Source: Candidatus Delongbacteria bacterium (lineage in GTDB: Bacteria > Delongbacteria > UBA4055). Taken from it: a DNA stretch of 32,588 nt. Location of the stretch: NCBI GenBank assembly GCA_027858795.1, contig JAQICF010000004.1, forward strand, positions 1 to 32,588. The letters are read 5' to 3'. Positions 7,039 through 16,855 of this stretch are shown here, in pieces (positions within the stretch are counted from its first letter, which is position 1; each line of letters opens with the position of its first letter). The translations under genes were made by a program, and so were the position numbers. The notes under the pieces are model-generated. The model was given only the letters and a program-made list of their open reading frames with translations, made no database searches and was not told where the DNA came from.

Positions 7039-7956
7039 TTACTTAATACTCATCAATACAACAGCAGCAATGATCATACAGATCGCAACGATCTCCTTTC
7101 TTTTCAATTTCTCCTTAAAAAGTACAACTCCACCAATACTTATAAGTAGAATAGAACCTGAACTATAGATCGGAAATGCAACAGTGGCTTTGTAATATTC
7201 AAATGACATGATAAGAAAATATGATGCGAACATATTAGGTATTCCAACAAGAAAACCTGTTAGAATATCATTCTTCGTGATCTTTACTCCTTTTCTTATC
7301 TCTTTCACGGTGAAGAAAAGACTGATCCAGAACGCTGAGAAGAAAACTGTAAATAAATAGAATGATTTATGCTCAAGCAGAGAATACTTCTCAAATATCT
7401 TATTTGAAAATTCAGCAAATCCTGCAATAAAGAATAGTAGAATAATTATATAATTAAATCCTTTCAGCCGTTTAATATCTTTGAAAGAAATATTTATCAG
7501 AATTATTGCTGAAATAGCTAATAATATTCCCAAAGTCTGTATCGAATTAGGTATCTCTTTCCAGAGAAACAATGATAAGAGCATCGGTATTAAAATACCT
7601 ATCTTACCTACTGCTCCGGTGATTCCTACTCCGTTTATCTTGATACTCTTCTGAATAAAGATAAATCCTAGAAAATACAATAACCCTCCTACCAATCCAG
7701 TGATAACAGCCCAGGTAAAACTCCCTGCAACTGAAAGCTTGTCTGGTGAAACTAAATTAAATTCATTCATTAGTGAACTCAAAGAAAAAGAAAGATCACC
7801 TGATAAACTTAAAGGACTTAGTGCAAGACTGATAGAAAATGCCACAATATAGTTCATAGTAGTGACAGCGTAACGGTTAAAATTCTTAGTTTCACTGAAT
7901 TTTAATATCATTGCTATAGATGCACTGCTCAATACTGCGAGAAAAAGATATATCAC
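7039..7956 (-). CDS. EamA/DMT-family membrane transporter
   Basis: This 305-residue protein consists of about ten hydrophobic segments in two EamA-type halves (first half MIYLFLAVLSSASIAMIL..., second half from FNYIIILLFFIAGFAEFSNKIF), ending in VVLFKEKLKRKEIVAICMIIAAVVL, typical of the drug/metabolite transporter superfamily. The substrate cannot be told. It starts with GTG in TAGTG, overlapping the stop codon of the M20 peptidase by one base, with GGAG upstream, so translation is probably coupled. Co-expression with a peptidase suggests export or import of a small amino-acid-like product; this is inference. Confidence 0.85.
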   Translation of the reverse strand: MIYLFLAVLSSASIAMILKFSETKNFNRYAVTTMNYIVAFSISLALSPLSLSGDLSFSLSSLMNEFNLVSPDKLSVAGSFTWAVITGLVGGLLYFLGFIFIQKSIKINGVGITGAVGKIGILIPMLLSLFLWKEIPNSIQTLGILLAISAIILINISFKDIKRLKGFNYIIILLFFIAGFAEFSNKIFEKYSLLEHKSFYLFTVFFSAFWISLFFTVKEIRKGVKITKNDILTGFLVGIPNMFASYFLIMSFEYYKATVAFPIYSSGSILLISIGGVVLFKEKLKRKEIVAICMIIAAVVLMSIK

Positions 7957-9269
7957 TATTTTTTCTCCAGATAAGCATTAAAATTTTCACCAATATCTTT
8001 GTAAATTTTCTCAAGATCAAATACACTTTGAATTTCCACCCATTCATGAGCCCTATGAGAATTCCAACCTACCGGGCCAGAAACAATTACAGGTATTTCA
8101 GGAAAGTATCTTTTTAAAACATTTTCATCTGCAACAGAATATCCCATATTGTAATTCATAAATGGTACTATATCATTTACCTGGTCTTTTACATATTCAG
8201 TGAATGGATGATCTGATAGAGTGAGATAACCTTCGCTGAACGGAGTAGGTCTATCCTTGAGTTTAACTGTACATTTTTTAATTTCACCGTCGATCCTAAC
8301 CGTTTTTAAAATATCAGTTCGATAAAGTTCTTCAAGCATATTTTCAAATATCGATTTTAATTTATCAATTGACATATTAGGCGTGAAAGTACAGTCAATT
8401 GTTATCTTGCCATTTGAAGGAATTGACAGTGAACCATCTCCACAATCGATCTTATTAACAAAATAAGAGCCTTCGACATGGTTTATTGCAGTTTTGTCAG
8501 GCACTTCAGTATTATAAAATTCGAAAGAATCTTTATATGAGCTTCTATGTTCTTCCAAAGCAGTAACGATCTTTGATGCTTCAACAGCAGCATTGATAAA
8601 ACTTTCATCCATTGAGATAGCACCGTGACCACCTGTACCGAAAACTTCGATCTCAAACTCACATCTTCCAAGCCTTCCAATTCCAATTGATCCACCACCG
8701 TAAATCTTATTTGGTCCATCTCCTATCTCTGGAACAACGATAGCTTTGACATCATCCATAAAATCAGATCTTACTAGTTCATTTGATCCCAGTGAAAAGA
8801 ATTCTTCATCAACTCCAAAGCATAATTTTATTTTATGATCTTTAGGATCAACATCTTTAAAAGCTTCAAGCATTACTGCTATACCTGCTTTCATATCATT
8901 TGAGCCTAATCCAACTATAACCTCTCTTTCCTTTCCTTGAAACTCCAATTTTGATCTCTTTGGAGTCAGTGCATCTTCTTTACTTAACCAAGGATTAGAA
9001 GTTACAGTATCCATATGAGCGTAGAATAATATTGAACTATCTCCTGAACCTTTTTCGGCAAGAATGTTAAAATATTGATTTCCCGCAGAATCTGAATGAA
9101 CGTATTGAGTATCAACTTTGAATCCAGTATCCGATAATTTTCCAAGTATGTATTTAGAGATATTCGTTTCATTACCACCTAAAGTATACTTGCCTTCAAT
9201 TTTTTCTATTGTAAATGGATTTCTTGAATCTATTTTAATTAATTCTTCTAATATTTTGATAACTTTCAT
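7956..9269 (-). CDS. M20-family metallopeptidase (ArgE/DapE/carboxypeptidase type)
   Basis: Metal ligands and catalytic residues of the M20 family are visible: FYAHMDTV (H85, D87), GLGSNDMKAG (D125), FGVDEEFFS (catalytic E155, E156), VVPEIGDG (E181) and a C-terminal histidine in the HRAHEWVE segment. A dimerisation insert starts near FGTGGHGAIS. These two-zinc enzymes remove terminal amino acids or acyl groups from small peptides or amides; the specific substrate is unclear. The ATG at 9269 follows GAGGAA. It is the first gene of a minus-strand unit with the EamA transporter and is divergent from the MFS transporter gene. Confidence 0.88.
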   Translation of the reverse strand: MKVIKILEELIKIDSRNPFTIEKIEGKYTLGGNETNISKYILGKLSDTGFKVDTQYVHSDSAGNQYFNILAEKGSGDSSILFYAHMDTVTSNPWLSKEDALTPKRSKLEFQGKEREVIVGLGSNDMKAGIAVMLEAFKDVDPKDHKIKLCFGVDEEFFSLGSNELVRSDFMDDVKAIVVPEIGDGPNKIYGGGSIGIGRLGRCEFEIEVFGTGGHGAISMDESFINAAVEASKIVTALEEHRSSYKDSFEFYNTEVPDKTAINHVEGSYFVNKIDCGDGSLSIPSNGKITIDCTFTPNMSIDKLKSIFENMLEELYRTDILKTVRIDGEIKKCTVKLKDRPTPFSEGYLTLSDHPFTEYVKDQVNDIVPFMNYNMGYSVADENVLKRYFPEIPVIVSGPVGWNSHRAHEWVEIQSVFDLEKIYKDIGENFNAYLEKK

Positions 9270-9311
9270 TATTTCCTCTGAATTTATATTGAATAAATAT
9301 ACAAAATATCA

Positions 9312-9341
9312 TTGATAAAACATAAAACAAAACTTTATATT
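9312..9341 (+). promoter_or_regulatory. Promoter of the MFS transporter gene
   Basis: TTGATA (9312-9317), 18-base spacer, TATATT (9336-9341). It precedes the ribosome site GAGGTGA at 9359-9365. Confidence 0.6.
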
Positions 9342-9371
9342 TGAATCTTAAATAAACCGAGGTGAATTATT

Positions 9372-10544
9372 ATTACTGAAAATAAAAATATTGTTAAAAA
9401 GTCTTTTGATTATGCTACGGTATTAACAGTTTCTCTGGCACATCTTGTTGGCGATATGTATTCATCCTTCCTAGCACCTATACTTCCTATTCTTATCACT
9501 CAACTAGGGATTTCAAATTTTCAGGCCGGAATGTTGGATTTTGCAAGAAAGATACCTTCACTTCTAAATCCTATATTCGGAATAATCGCAGATAAAATTG
9601 ATGCTAAATATTTCATGATAATCGGAATAATCATCATTACAGTTTCAATGAGTTTACTTGGAGTTGTTCCTGATTTCATCTCTCTTTTTATATTGGTTTT
9701 CATTGCAGGTATCGGAACCAGTATTTTTCATGTACCGGGTCCAGTTATTATAAAAAAAGTAGTACCTCATAAGCTGGGGCTGGGTATGAGCTTTTATATG
9801 CTAGGTGGTGAATTTGCAAGAACACTTGGACCATTGTTGATCCTAGGAGCTGTTAGCTTATGGGGATTTGAAGGTACTTATAGAGTAATGCCTCTTGGTC
9901 TTGCAGTAGCAGCTGTATTATATTTTAGATTCCGAAAAATCAGTGTTCATAAAAAGATAGAAAAAAAAGATAGAAAAAAAGCAAATTACAGAAAATATAT
10001 TGGTTTCTTTGCTGTAATTTCCGGAATTGTTATTTTCAGATCAGGTATGCATTCGGCTTTAACTTTATACCTTCCTACTTATTTGACAGCAAAAGGAAAT
10101 TCATTATGGGTAGCAGGTATTTCACTTGCAACTCTTCAATTCGCAGGTGCTGCAGGAACATTTACAATAGGAATGCTATCTGATAAAATGGGCAGAAAGA
10201 AAACTCTCCTTATTCTTGCTTCATTAAATCCAATCCTAATGTTTGCTTTTATTTTTTCATCAGGATTTATGATTTTCCCAATCCTAATTGCGTCAGGATT
10301 TATCCTATTTGGTAGTAATCCGATCATTATGGCCCTTGTTCAAGAAAGAGATACCGAAAATCTAGCTTTTCTTAATGGAACGTATATGACTATAAGTTTT
10401 GTAGGTAGTTCAATTATGGTTTTGACAGTAGGATTTCTTTCAGATCTTTACGGACTTAATACAACTTATATTGTTACTGCTTTTCTTTCTATTGCAGCGA
10501 TACCTTTTATATATCTTCTTAAAGAAAGTAAAAAAGCCGACTAA
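9372..10544 (+). CDS. Major facilitator superfamily transporter, apparent ATT start
   Basis: The first in-frame ATG is at 9456, but translation of the frame upstream gives a proper first membrane helix, FDYATVLTVSLAHLVGDMYS, continuous with SFLAPILPILI, so an ATG start would cut helix one. The frame opens after a TGA at 9363-9365; the only initiation-like codons are three ATT at 9366, 9369 and 9372. GAGGTGA (9359-9365) is ideally placed for the one at 9372. ATT initiation is rare but known (infC); a mutated ATG or a base-call error is the alternative. About 12 membrane segments, with a family-typical loop SDKMGRKKT and ~390 residues in all, resemble fosmidomycin-resistance-like MFS members. 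The substrate is unknown. A terminator overlaps the stop codon. Confidence 0.8.
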   Translation: MTENKNIVKKSFDYATVLTVSLAHLVGDMYSSFLAPILPILITQLGISNFQAGMLDFARKIPSLLNPIFGIIADKIDAKYFMIIGIIIITVSMSLLGVVPDFISLFILVFIAGIGTSIFHVPGPVIIKKVVPHKLGLGMSFYMLGGEFARTLGPLLILGAVSLWGFEGTYRVMPLGLAVAAVLYFRFRKISVHKKIEKKDRKKANYRKYIGFFAVISGIVIFRSGMHSALTLYLPTYLTAKGNSLWVAGISLATLQFAGAAGTFTIGMLSDKMGRKKTLLILASLNPILMFAFIFSSGFMIFPILIASGFILFGSNPIIMALVQERDTENLAFLNGTYMTISFVGSSIMVLTVGFLSDLYGLNTTYIVTAFLSIAAIPFIYLLKESKKAD

Positions 10545-10558
10545 AGCCGGCTTTTTTG
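10530..10558 (+). terminator. Rho-independent terminator of the MFS gene
   Basis: AAAAAGCCG (10531-10539) pairs with CGGCTTTTT (10548-10556). The stem includes the last codons and the loop contains the stop codon. Confidence 0.85.
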
Positions 10559-10695
10559 TTTGATTATTTTCAACTACATTTATTTCTTTTTTGCGTTATC
10601 CGCAGTTAAATAATAGAAGAATATTTTACTACCTCCTACGGAATGATTAATATATATTCGAAGTCTAGTTGAGTTAAAAAACCATGATTAAACTC

Positions 10696-10724
10696 TTGAC
10701 TAAGATTTAACCATCAATTATATT
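10696..10724 (+). promoter_or_regulatory. Strong sigma-70-type promoter of acpP
   Basis: TTGACT (10696-10701), exactly 17 bases, TATATT (10719-10724). The start site would be near 10731, which excludes an upstream in-frame start codon at 10729 for acpP. The rest of the 10545-10767 gap shows nothing recognisable. Confidence 0.75.
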
Positions 10725-10767
10725 ACCCTTGATAAAAAAGCATTCACAAAACATTAAGGAGACAAAT

Positions 10768-11004
10768 ATGTCAATCGAGCAAAAAGTAAATGAAATCATC
10801 ATGGACGAATTAGGTGTTGACGAAGCTAGTGTAGTACCTGAAGCTTCATTTATAAATGACTTAGGTGCAGATTCTTTAGCTACTGTAGAACTTGTAATGA
10901 AGTTTGAAGACGAATTTGATATAAAGATCGAAGAAGATGAAGCAGAAAAAATTACAACTGTGGGAACTGCAATAGACTTTATAAAGCAAAAACTTGGTGA
11001 GTAA
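10768..11004 (+). CDS. acpP: Acyl carrier protein
   Basis: A 78-residue acidic protein with [11 protein letters not shown]36 carries the 4'-phosphopantetheine arm. Length and sequence are standard for the fatty-acid synthesis ACP, which shuttles acyl chains between the type II FAS enzymes in the cytosol. The start at 10768 (MSIEQK) is set by AAGGAG nine bases before it and by the promoter. It is followed by a perfect 13+13 inverted repeat and then fabF and rnc, the classical order. Confidence 0.97.
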   Translation: MSIEQKVNEIIMDELGVDEASVVPEASFINDLGADSLATVELVMKFEDEFDIKIEEDEAEKITTVGTAIDFIKQKLGE

Positions 11005-11030
11005 TCTTGTTTTGAACCAAAATATTTATT

Positions 11031-11061
11031 AACAAGGGAAATTCAATTTCCCTTGTTTTTT
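11031..11061 (+). terminator. Terminator/attenuator between acpP and fabF
   Basis: AACAAGGGAAATT and AATTTCCCTTGTT form a perfect inverted repeat around a single C, followed by T's. It would let acpP be transcribed in excess over fabF-rnc. Confidence 0.85.
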
Positions 11062-11123
11062 ATAAATAATGTTATAAGAATGCCAAAGATAAGAGTTTTG
11101 AAAATTAAATATTAGGATTTAAT

Positions 11124-12365
11124 ATGAAAAGAAGAGTTGTTGTTACTGGAATGGGTGTAGTTACCGTTTTAGGATATGATGTAGAAGAATTTTATCAAAA
11201 TTTACTTGATGGTAAAAATGGTATATCTAAAATAGAAAGATGGGATACTACTGAACATTCGGTAAAAATAGCCGGTGAAATTAAAGATTTTAATCCTGCT
11301 GATCACTTTGAAAGAAATGAATCTAAAAGATTGGACCGATTTACTCAGTATGCTTTAGTTGCTGCTAAAAGTGCTATGGAAGATTCTAAACTAGACCCTG
11401 ATAAAGTAGATGGTGATAGATTTGGTGTTATAACTGGTAGTGGTATTGGAGGAATGGAGACTTATCAGGAAAACCATAAAAAACTACTTGAGAAGGGACC
11501 AAGAAGAGTTAGTCCATTATTTATTCCAATGATGATCCCTGATATTGCTGCTGGAAGAATTTCAATGAAATGGAATCTGAGAGGACCAAACTACACAACT
11601 GTATCTGCTTGTGCTTCTTCAGGACATGCTGTTGGAAACGCGTTCAGAACTATTCAATATGGTGATGCTGATCTAATGATCGCAGGAGGAGCTGAAGCTG
11701 TTATAACTGATCTTGCTATTGCAGGATTTTCTAATATGAAGGCGCTATCAACAAGAAATGATGAACCTGAAAAAGCAAGTAGGCCTTTTGACAATGACAG
11801 AGATGGATTTGTAATGGGTGAAGGTGCCGGTATGCTTATTCTTGAAGAATATGAGCACGCTATGAAAAGAGGTGCTACAATCTATGCTGAAATAGCTGGA
11901 ATTGGTTTCTCAGGTGATGCAAAAGATATTGTTGCTCCAGATCCTGAAGGTGGTGGTGCAAGAAGGGCTATGCTGGCTGCTGTTAAAGATGCAGATATAA
12001 ACCCTGAAGATATTGACCATATAAATACTCATGGTACTTCAACACCAACAGGTGATATTCCTGAAACTATTGGTATTAAAGCTGCTTTCGGTGATCATGC
12101 ATATAAAATAGCTATCAATTCAACAAAATCTATGATCGGTCACTTACTTGGTGGCGCAGGTGCAGTTGAACTAATTGGAACAATTAAAGCAGTTCAAACG
12201 AACACTGTTCATCCTACAATAAATTTGGAAACCCCTGATCCAATGTGCGATCTAAACTATACTCCGAATAAATTTATCGAAAGAAAAGTTGACTATGCAT
12301 TGAGTAATACTTTCGGTTTCGGAGGACATAATTCATCTATACTTGTAAAAAAGTTTCAAGGTTAA
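11124..12365 (+). CDS. fabF: Beta-ketoacyl-ACP synthase II
   Basis: This 413-residue condensing enzyme carries the KASII catalytic triad at the family's usual numbers: C163 (VSACASSGH), H303 (NTHGTSTPTGD) and H340 (STKSMIGHLLGGAGA). It extends acyl-ACP with malonyl-ACP in type II fatty-acid synthesis. AGGA precedes the ATG. It follows acpP across an attenuator-like hairpin and its stop codon is two bases before the TTG start of rnc, so the two are translated together. Confidence 0.97.
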   Translation: MKRRVVVTGMGVVTVLGYDVEEFYQNLLDGKNGISKIERWDTTEHSVKIAGEIKDFNPADHFERNESKRLDRFTQYALVAAKSAMEDSKLDPDKVDGDRFGVITGSGIGGMETYQENHKKLLEKGPRRVSPLFIPMMIPDIAAGRISMKWNLRGPNYTTVSACASSGHAVGNAFRTIQYGDADLMIAGGAEAVITDLAIAGFSNMKALSTRNDEPEKASRPFDNDRDGFVMGEGAGMLILEEYEHAMKRGATIYAEIAGIGFSGDAKDIVAPDPEGGGARRAMLAAVKDADINPEDIDHINTHGTSTPTGDIPETIGIKAAFGDHAYKIAINSTKSMIGHLLGGAGAVELIGTIKAVQTNTVHPTINLETPDPMCDLNYTPNKFIERKVDYALSNTFGFGGHNSSILVKKFQG

Positions 12366-12367
12366 TC

Positions 12368-13144
12368 TTGCTTAAAAAATTCTTTACGAAAAACAATGAG
12401 AATAGCATGGATGCATCTGTTTATGAGAGTCTAAAAGCACTTGAGAACAAAATATCGTATTCATTTAAAAATAAGGACCTGTTGCTTACCGCATTAAAGC
12501 ACAGGTCTTTCATTTCTCAGAACACTCAAAATAGAATTGATTCTAATGAAAGATTAGAATTCTTAGGAGATTCTGTTTTAAATTTTATCGTAGTTAAACA
12601 TCTATATAAATCCTATCCTGATTTAGACGAAGGTGAGCTTAGTAAAATGAAATCTATCATAGTTTCCGGTGAGAATCTTTCTCTTATTGCTAGAGATATG
12701 AAAATGGGTGATCATATATTACTTGGTGAGCATGAAGAAAAATCAGGTGGAAGAGAAAAATCTTCAATCCTGGAAGATACTTTTGAAGCTATAATCGGGG
12801 GCATTTACATTGATAGTGGAATTGCTAAATCAGAGAAAGTTATAAAAGCCTTGATTATAGCAAATATCAATAAAGCTCTGGAAAACACTCTTACCAGGAA
12901 TTATAAATCTGAATTGCTTGAACTTGTTCAATCAAAAGGTTTAGAGCCACCAACTTATAAGGTTGTAAGTGAAGAAGGTCCTGAGCATGAAAAAATATTT
13001 ACTGTTAAAACAATCGTTGATGGAGAAGAAATTTCTCAAGGATCTTCTACCTCAAAAAAAAGAGCTGAACAAGAAGCAAGTCGAAAGGCATTGGATAGCT
13101 TAGATATAAAGCCATTAGATAACTTAGATATACTAAGCAATTAA
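12368..13144 (+). CDS. rnc: Ribonuclease III
   Basis: The N-terminal nuclease domain has the signature ERLEFLGDSV (residues 61-70) and the second metal-binding patch EDTFEAIIGG (E136, D137, E140). The C-terminal double-stranded RNA-binding domain is at ~170-245 (NYKSELLELVQSKG...KKRAEQEASRKALDSL). It processes rRNA precursors and other duplex RNA. The TTG at 12368, two bases after the fabF stop, gives 258 residues; an ATG at 12407 would give 245 and is an alternative start. A short tail after the RNA-binding domain contains PLDNLD repeated in part. An A-run follows the stop codon, but I see no stem. Confidence 0.95.
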   Translation: MLKKFFTKNNENSMDASVYESLKALENKISYSFKNKDLLLTALKHRSFISQNTQNRIDSNERLEFLGDSVLNFIVVKHLYKSYPDLDEGELSKMKSIIVSGENLSLIARDMKMGDHILLGEHEEKSGGREKSSILEDTFEAIIGGIYIDSGIAKSEKVIKALIIANINKALENTLTRNYKSELLELVQSKGLEPPTYKVVSEEGPEHEKIFTVKTIVDGEEISQGSSTSKKRAEQEASRKALDSLDIKPLDNLDILSN

Positions 13145-13241
13145 AAAAAAAAAGACTTGCCTTCAATACAATTTTTATGCAAATTAAGTTCTAATTAAAA
13201 TATTTAATTAAAATAATAAAAACCTTTCGGAGGATTTATAA

Positions 13242-16200
13242 ATGAAGAAGTTAGCTATATTCTTTTTGTTAGTGATCGTAGCAACGATTATTTTCATATC
13301 ATGTAGTAGTGAAAGTAATGTTCCAACTGGAGATGAAATAGAATACGAAGTAGGAATTCATTTTACTACAGTTCTAGACGATACTGTTGCTGTTGGAGAC
13401 ATTATGTCAACTTACTACTTTTCTCCTGATGTTATTGAAGACGGCGGTAATCTTGCTGGACAAACATTTAGATGGGATTTTAATGGTGATGGATACTGGG
13501 ATACAAAATTTGAATCTTACGTAGATCCCGTAGAGTGGCAATTCGCTACAGCAGATACATTTTTAGTTACAGTTGAATTTGCATTAGCAGGGGATGTTTT
13601 TGCAACAGCGTCTCAAGAAGTTGTTGTTGATGAGTTTAATATTGAATCAGTTACACTATCGGTAAACCCTCCTTCTGCATCTTTTATTGAAACTTTTATG
13701 TTTTCAGCTGTAGTCGGTGGTTTAGATGAATCTGAAAATGAAACAAACTTACAATACCGGTGGGATTTTAATGGAGATGGTAATTGGGATACTGGAGATG
13801 ACTGGATAAGCGAAACTGATTTAGGTGTTGAGGATAATTACTATCAAGTTGAGAATGTATCAGTAAATATAAGTCCATGGCAATATTCTTTGGAAGGCGA
13901 CTATGAGTATACAGTTGAAATTAAAGAAATTAGAGAAGATCGCGAAGTGATTATCGGTAAATTCAGTGATTCAATCACAGTTAATTCAATGACAGATATC
14001 ACTATTATTGCAAATCCTACTTCTGCTCCAATTATTGATTTATTCACATTTAATGCAAGTCTTACAAATGCTGATGATGGTGATGTAATAGAATATCGTT
14101 GGGATTTTGATAATAATGGAGAGTGGGATACTGACTGGTTAGGTGAAAAACTAGACAACAAAACAAAGTATGCTTCAATTAGTGAAGATGCTACTTGGAA
14201 ATACAACGAGACTGGAATTTATACTGCAAGAGTTGAAGCAAAAGAGGTTAGAACAGATGGTTCAGTACCCCCTACAGTCACTTCTACACAGGCGGTAACT
14301 GTTACATCCATTGATCCTATATTCACTCCAGTATCAGGGACTCAATCAAAAACCTTAATAGAAACATTTGAATTTAGTGCTGCATATGAGGATGTCGATC
14401 CAAATTTAGTGTTGAAATTTAAATGGGATTTTGATAGTGATGGAATTCCGGATACTGACTGGATATCGGAAGAAACAGAAGGCACACCATGTCCAGATTG
14501 TGAAGTTTCAATAGTTGCTCCATATAATTTAACAAACACAGTTAGTTGGAAGTATGAGACAACAGGTCCAAAAATGGCTACCGTTAAGATTTGTGAAGAA
14601 AGAGATAATGGCGATGTGATTTACTTAGGACCTTACACAATTGATGTAACAGTTACAGACATTGTTCCTGCTAATTCTCTAATTAATACCGTTATGACTC
14701 TTTTTGAACCATTCGTATTTAGAACTCAAATTAATAATGTAGAATCTGATGTCGTTTTGCAATATATTTGGGATTTTGATGGAGATGGAGAATTTGATAC
14801 AGGATGGTTGTCAGAAATTTTACAATATGATAATGTTGGTAATCTATTGGAAAATTTTACATCTATAGATTCGGTTGTTTATAACTACGAAAGTGAAGGT
14901 GATTATACACCGAATCTTCAGATAAGAGAAGTTAGAACTGAGAAATACATAGATTTGGGGATTCACTCATTCCCAACTTTTACTGTAGAACCACCAGAGA
15001 ATGATGATCCAATTATATCAATGGAAATTATTCTTCCTAGCATTACCTCTGTTGATACATTTAAAGTGGGAGATATTGTTGAGTTTGAAGTTGAAATTTT
15101 ATATAATCATACATTATTCAAAACATTGAGAGCATACGCTCCTGGATATGAAAGTTTTTTTGACGAAACTATTTCTACTCCTGAAGATACACTAAGATTT
15201 CAAATGGCAACAGTCGATTTTCCTGTAGGAACACACCAAATAATGTTCGAACTAACAGACATAGGTAACAATGTTATATCTAGATCTATTGATATTGCAC
15301 TTAAAGAAGATATTCCAACATTTGATATTAAAGATGATGGCGGAGTTGGTTATGAACTTAAATCAATTGTTCAAACTTATGATGGTGGATATATTACAGT
15401 TGCTTCAGATCCTATTCTTGGTACTAGAGTGGTAAAATACATGTACAACAAGACAACGAAGGTCGTGGATGTTTTATGGACTTCCGATGACATCGATCCA
15501 ATTCCTGCAAACGTTGGAATCGGTGAGAGTATTTGTGAGGATAGAGAATACGATGGTGGTGTAGTTATAGCTGGTTGGAGAGAAAATGGTACTGACAAAG
15601 ATACTTGGATAAGAAAAGTTAGTTCTAAAGACGGAAGTCTAATATGGAATAAACATTTTGGATATCCTGGTATCGATGATGGTGCAACTGTTATTAAAAA
15701 ATCTATTGATGACGGATATATTATCGGTGGATACACAAAAGACTATTACCGATTTTTAGATGGAGACTCATTAACAACATTCATTCTCGATTCTGGTCAT
15801 CCAAATACCGCAGGACAATGGCCTGTTTACAATTGGGATACCGGTTACGATGTAAGACTTCTTAAAGTATACAGTAATGGTAATGAGAATTGGGGGCACC
15901 ATATCGTATATGACGAACATACTTTATGGAGAGATATTACTGGACATACACTTTATAAACCAGAAGCTACGTCACCGTCATTTTGGTGGCTTAGAACAAT
16001 GGGTGATCAATACATTACAGATCTTGTTATAAAAGATGATGGAAATTACATGGTAACAGGATGGAATAACTCAAGATTATATGATGGAAGTTTGGATAAA
16101 GATATGTTCTTTTCTGAGTTTAATTACATTGGTGGTTTAATATCTACAACAACATGGTCAAAAATGAGTGCTTTCGATATTGATCATCTTCCAAAGACAG

Positions 16201-16784
16201 ATGATTTTGCAGATGATTATGATATCCCTAATTTTGAAAATCGTTTAAACGAAACTCTTTTGACAGCAAATCATTTAGGCACTCCAAATGAAGATGAGAT
16301 CGGTTATGGTCTGACAGATTCACACGGAGGTTATGCAGGAAATGCTGTTATGGTAGGTGAAACTTATGAAATTGATGACCAACCGGCAAAATCTAAATTC
16401 TTAGACGCATGGGTTGTAGAGTTTGCAATTAGTGCTGATGATGATGGTGCACTTTGGGAATATACTTTTGGAGATAAAGATCGAAATGAAAAAGCTTTCG
16501 GTATTGATCAAACAAAAGATGACGGATATATTGTGGCAGGCTATCACGATGAAGATGACAATACAAGTGGTACTGAAACAGAAAAAAGTACATGGATTTA
16601 CAAACTAAATACACAATTATATAGAGTTTGGGAAAAAACTTATGATTCTGGAGTAAATGATTTTGGTGTTAAAGCCATACAAGACAGAGATGGTGGATTC
16701 ATTATTGGTGGTAATGTTGGAACAGGAGCTTCTGTTCAAGCAAGACTAATAAAAGTAAATAAGTTAGGTGAATTCAACCTATAG
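13242..16784 (+). CDS. Large surface lipoprotein with five PKD-like repeats and a propeller-like C-terminus
   Basis: GGAGG precedes the ATG. A lipoprotein signal (MKKLAIFFLLVIVATIIFIS) ends at the lipid-modified C21. Five ~110-residue beta-sandwich repeats each carry WDF(N/D)xDGxWDT, an Asp-rich calcium-binding-like loop, near residues 78, 174, 287, 395 and 510. From about residue 680 on, repeats such as DGGYITVAS, GGVVIAGW, DDGYIIGGYT, DDGYIVAGYH and DGGFIIGGN, often with W/K-L, look like blades of a beta-propeller. No C-terminal type IX sorting domain is seen; the chain ends in RLIKVNKLGEFNL. The likely place is the outer membrane facing periplasm or medium; the ligand is unknown. It is a single-gene unit with its own terminator. 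Confidence 0.8.
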   Translation: MKKLAIFFLLVIVATIIFISCSSESNVPTGDEIEYEVGIHFTTVLDDTVAVGDIMSTYYFSPDVIEDGGNLAGQTFRWDFNGDGYWDTKFESYVDPVEWQFATADTFLVTVEFALAGDVFATASQEVVVDEFNIESVTLSVNPPSASFIETFMFSAVVGGLDESENETNLQYRWDFNGDGNWDTGDDWISETDLGVEDNYYQVENVSVNISPWQYSLEGDYEYTVEIKEIREDREVIIGKFSDSITVNSMTDITIIANPTSAPIIDLFTFNASLTNADDGDVIEYRWDFDNNGEWDTDWLGEKLDNKTKYASISEDATWKYNETGIYTARVEAKEVRTDGSVPPTVTSTQAVTVTSIDPIFTPVSGTQSKTLIETFEFSAAYEDVDPNLVLKFKWDFDSDGIPDTDWISEETEGTPCPDCEVSIVAPYNLTNTVSWKYETTGPKMATVKICEERDNGDVIYLGPYTIDVTVTDIVPANSLINTVMTLFEPFVFRTQINNVESDVVLQYIWDFDGDGEFDTGWLSEILQYDNVGNLLENFTSIDSVVYNYESEGDYTPNLQIREVRTEKYIDLGIHSFPTFTVEPPENDDPIISMEIILPSITSVDTFKVGDIVEFEVEILYNHTLFKTLRAYAPGYESFFDETISTPEDTLRFQMATVDFPVGTHQIMFELTDIGNNVISRSIDIALKEDIPTFDIKDDGGVGYELKSIVQTYDGGYITVASDPILGTRVVKYMYNKTTKVVDVLWTSDDIDPIPANVGIGESICEDREYDGGVVIAGWRENGTDKDTWIRKVSSKDGSLIWNKHFGYPGIDDGATVIKKSIDDGYIIGGYTKDYYRFLDGDSLTTFILDSGHPNTAGQWPVYNWDTGYDVRLLKVYSNGNENWGHHIVYDEHTLWRDITGHTLYKPEATSPSFWWLRTMGDQYITDLVIKDDGNYMVTGWNNSRLYDGSLDKDMFFSEFNYIGGLISTTTWSKMSAFDIDHLPKTDDFADDYDIPNFENRLNETLLTANHLGTPNEDEIGYGLTDSHGGYAGNAVMVGETYEIDDQPAKSKFLDAWVVEFAISADDDGALWEYTFGDKDRNEKAFGIDQTKDDGYIVAGYHDEDDNTSGTETEKSTWIYKLNTQLYRVWEKTYDSGVNDFGVKAIQDRDGGFIIGGNVGTGASVQARLIKVNKLGEFNL

Positions 16785-16806
16785 AATCTAATTCATTTGA
16801 ACAATC

Positions 16807-16839
16807 AAAAAGGGAAGCTAATTCAGCTTCCCTTTTTTT
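16807..16839. terminator. Bidirectional terminator between the PKD lipoprotein and DUF554 genes
   Basis: AAAAAGGGAAGCT pairs perfectly with AGCTTCCCTTTTT over an AATTC loop. T/A tracts on both sides let it serve the convergent minus-strand gene too. Confidence 0.9.
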
Positions 16840-16855
16840 ATGTCTAAATTTTTGC

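Noticed and set aside
10729..10767. Longer acyl carrier protein from an upstream in-frame codon
   Set aside because: It lies at or before the predicted transcription start and lacks a ribosome site; AAGGAG serves the codon at 10768.
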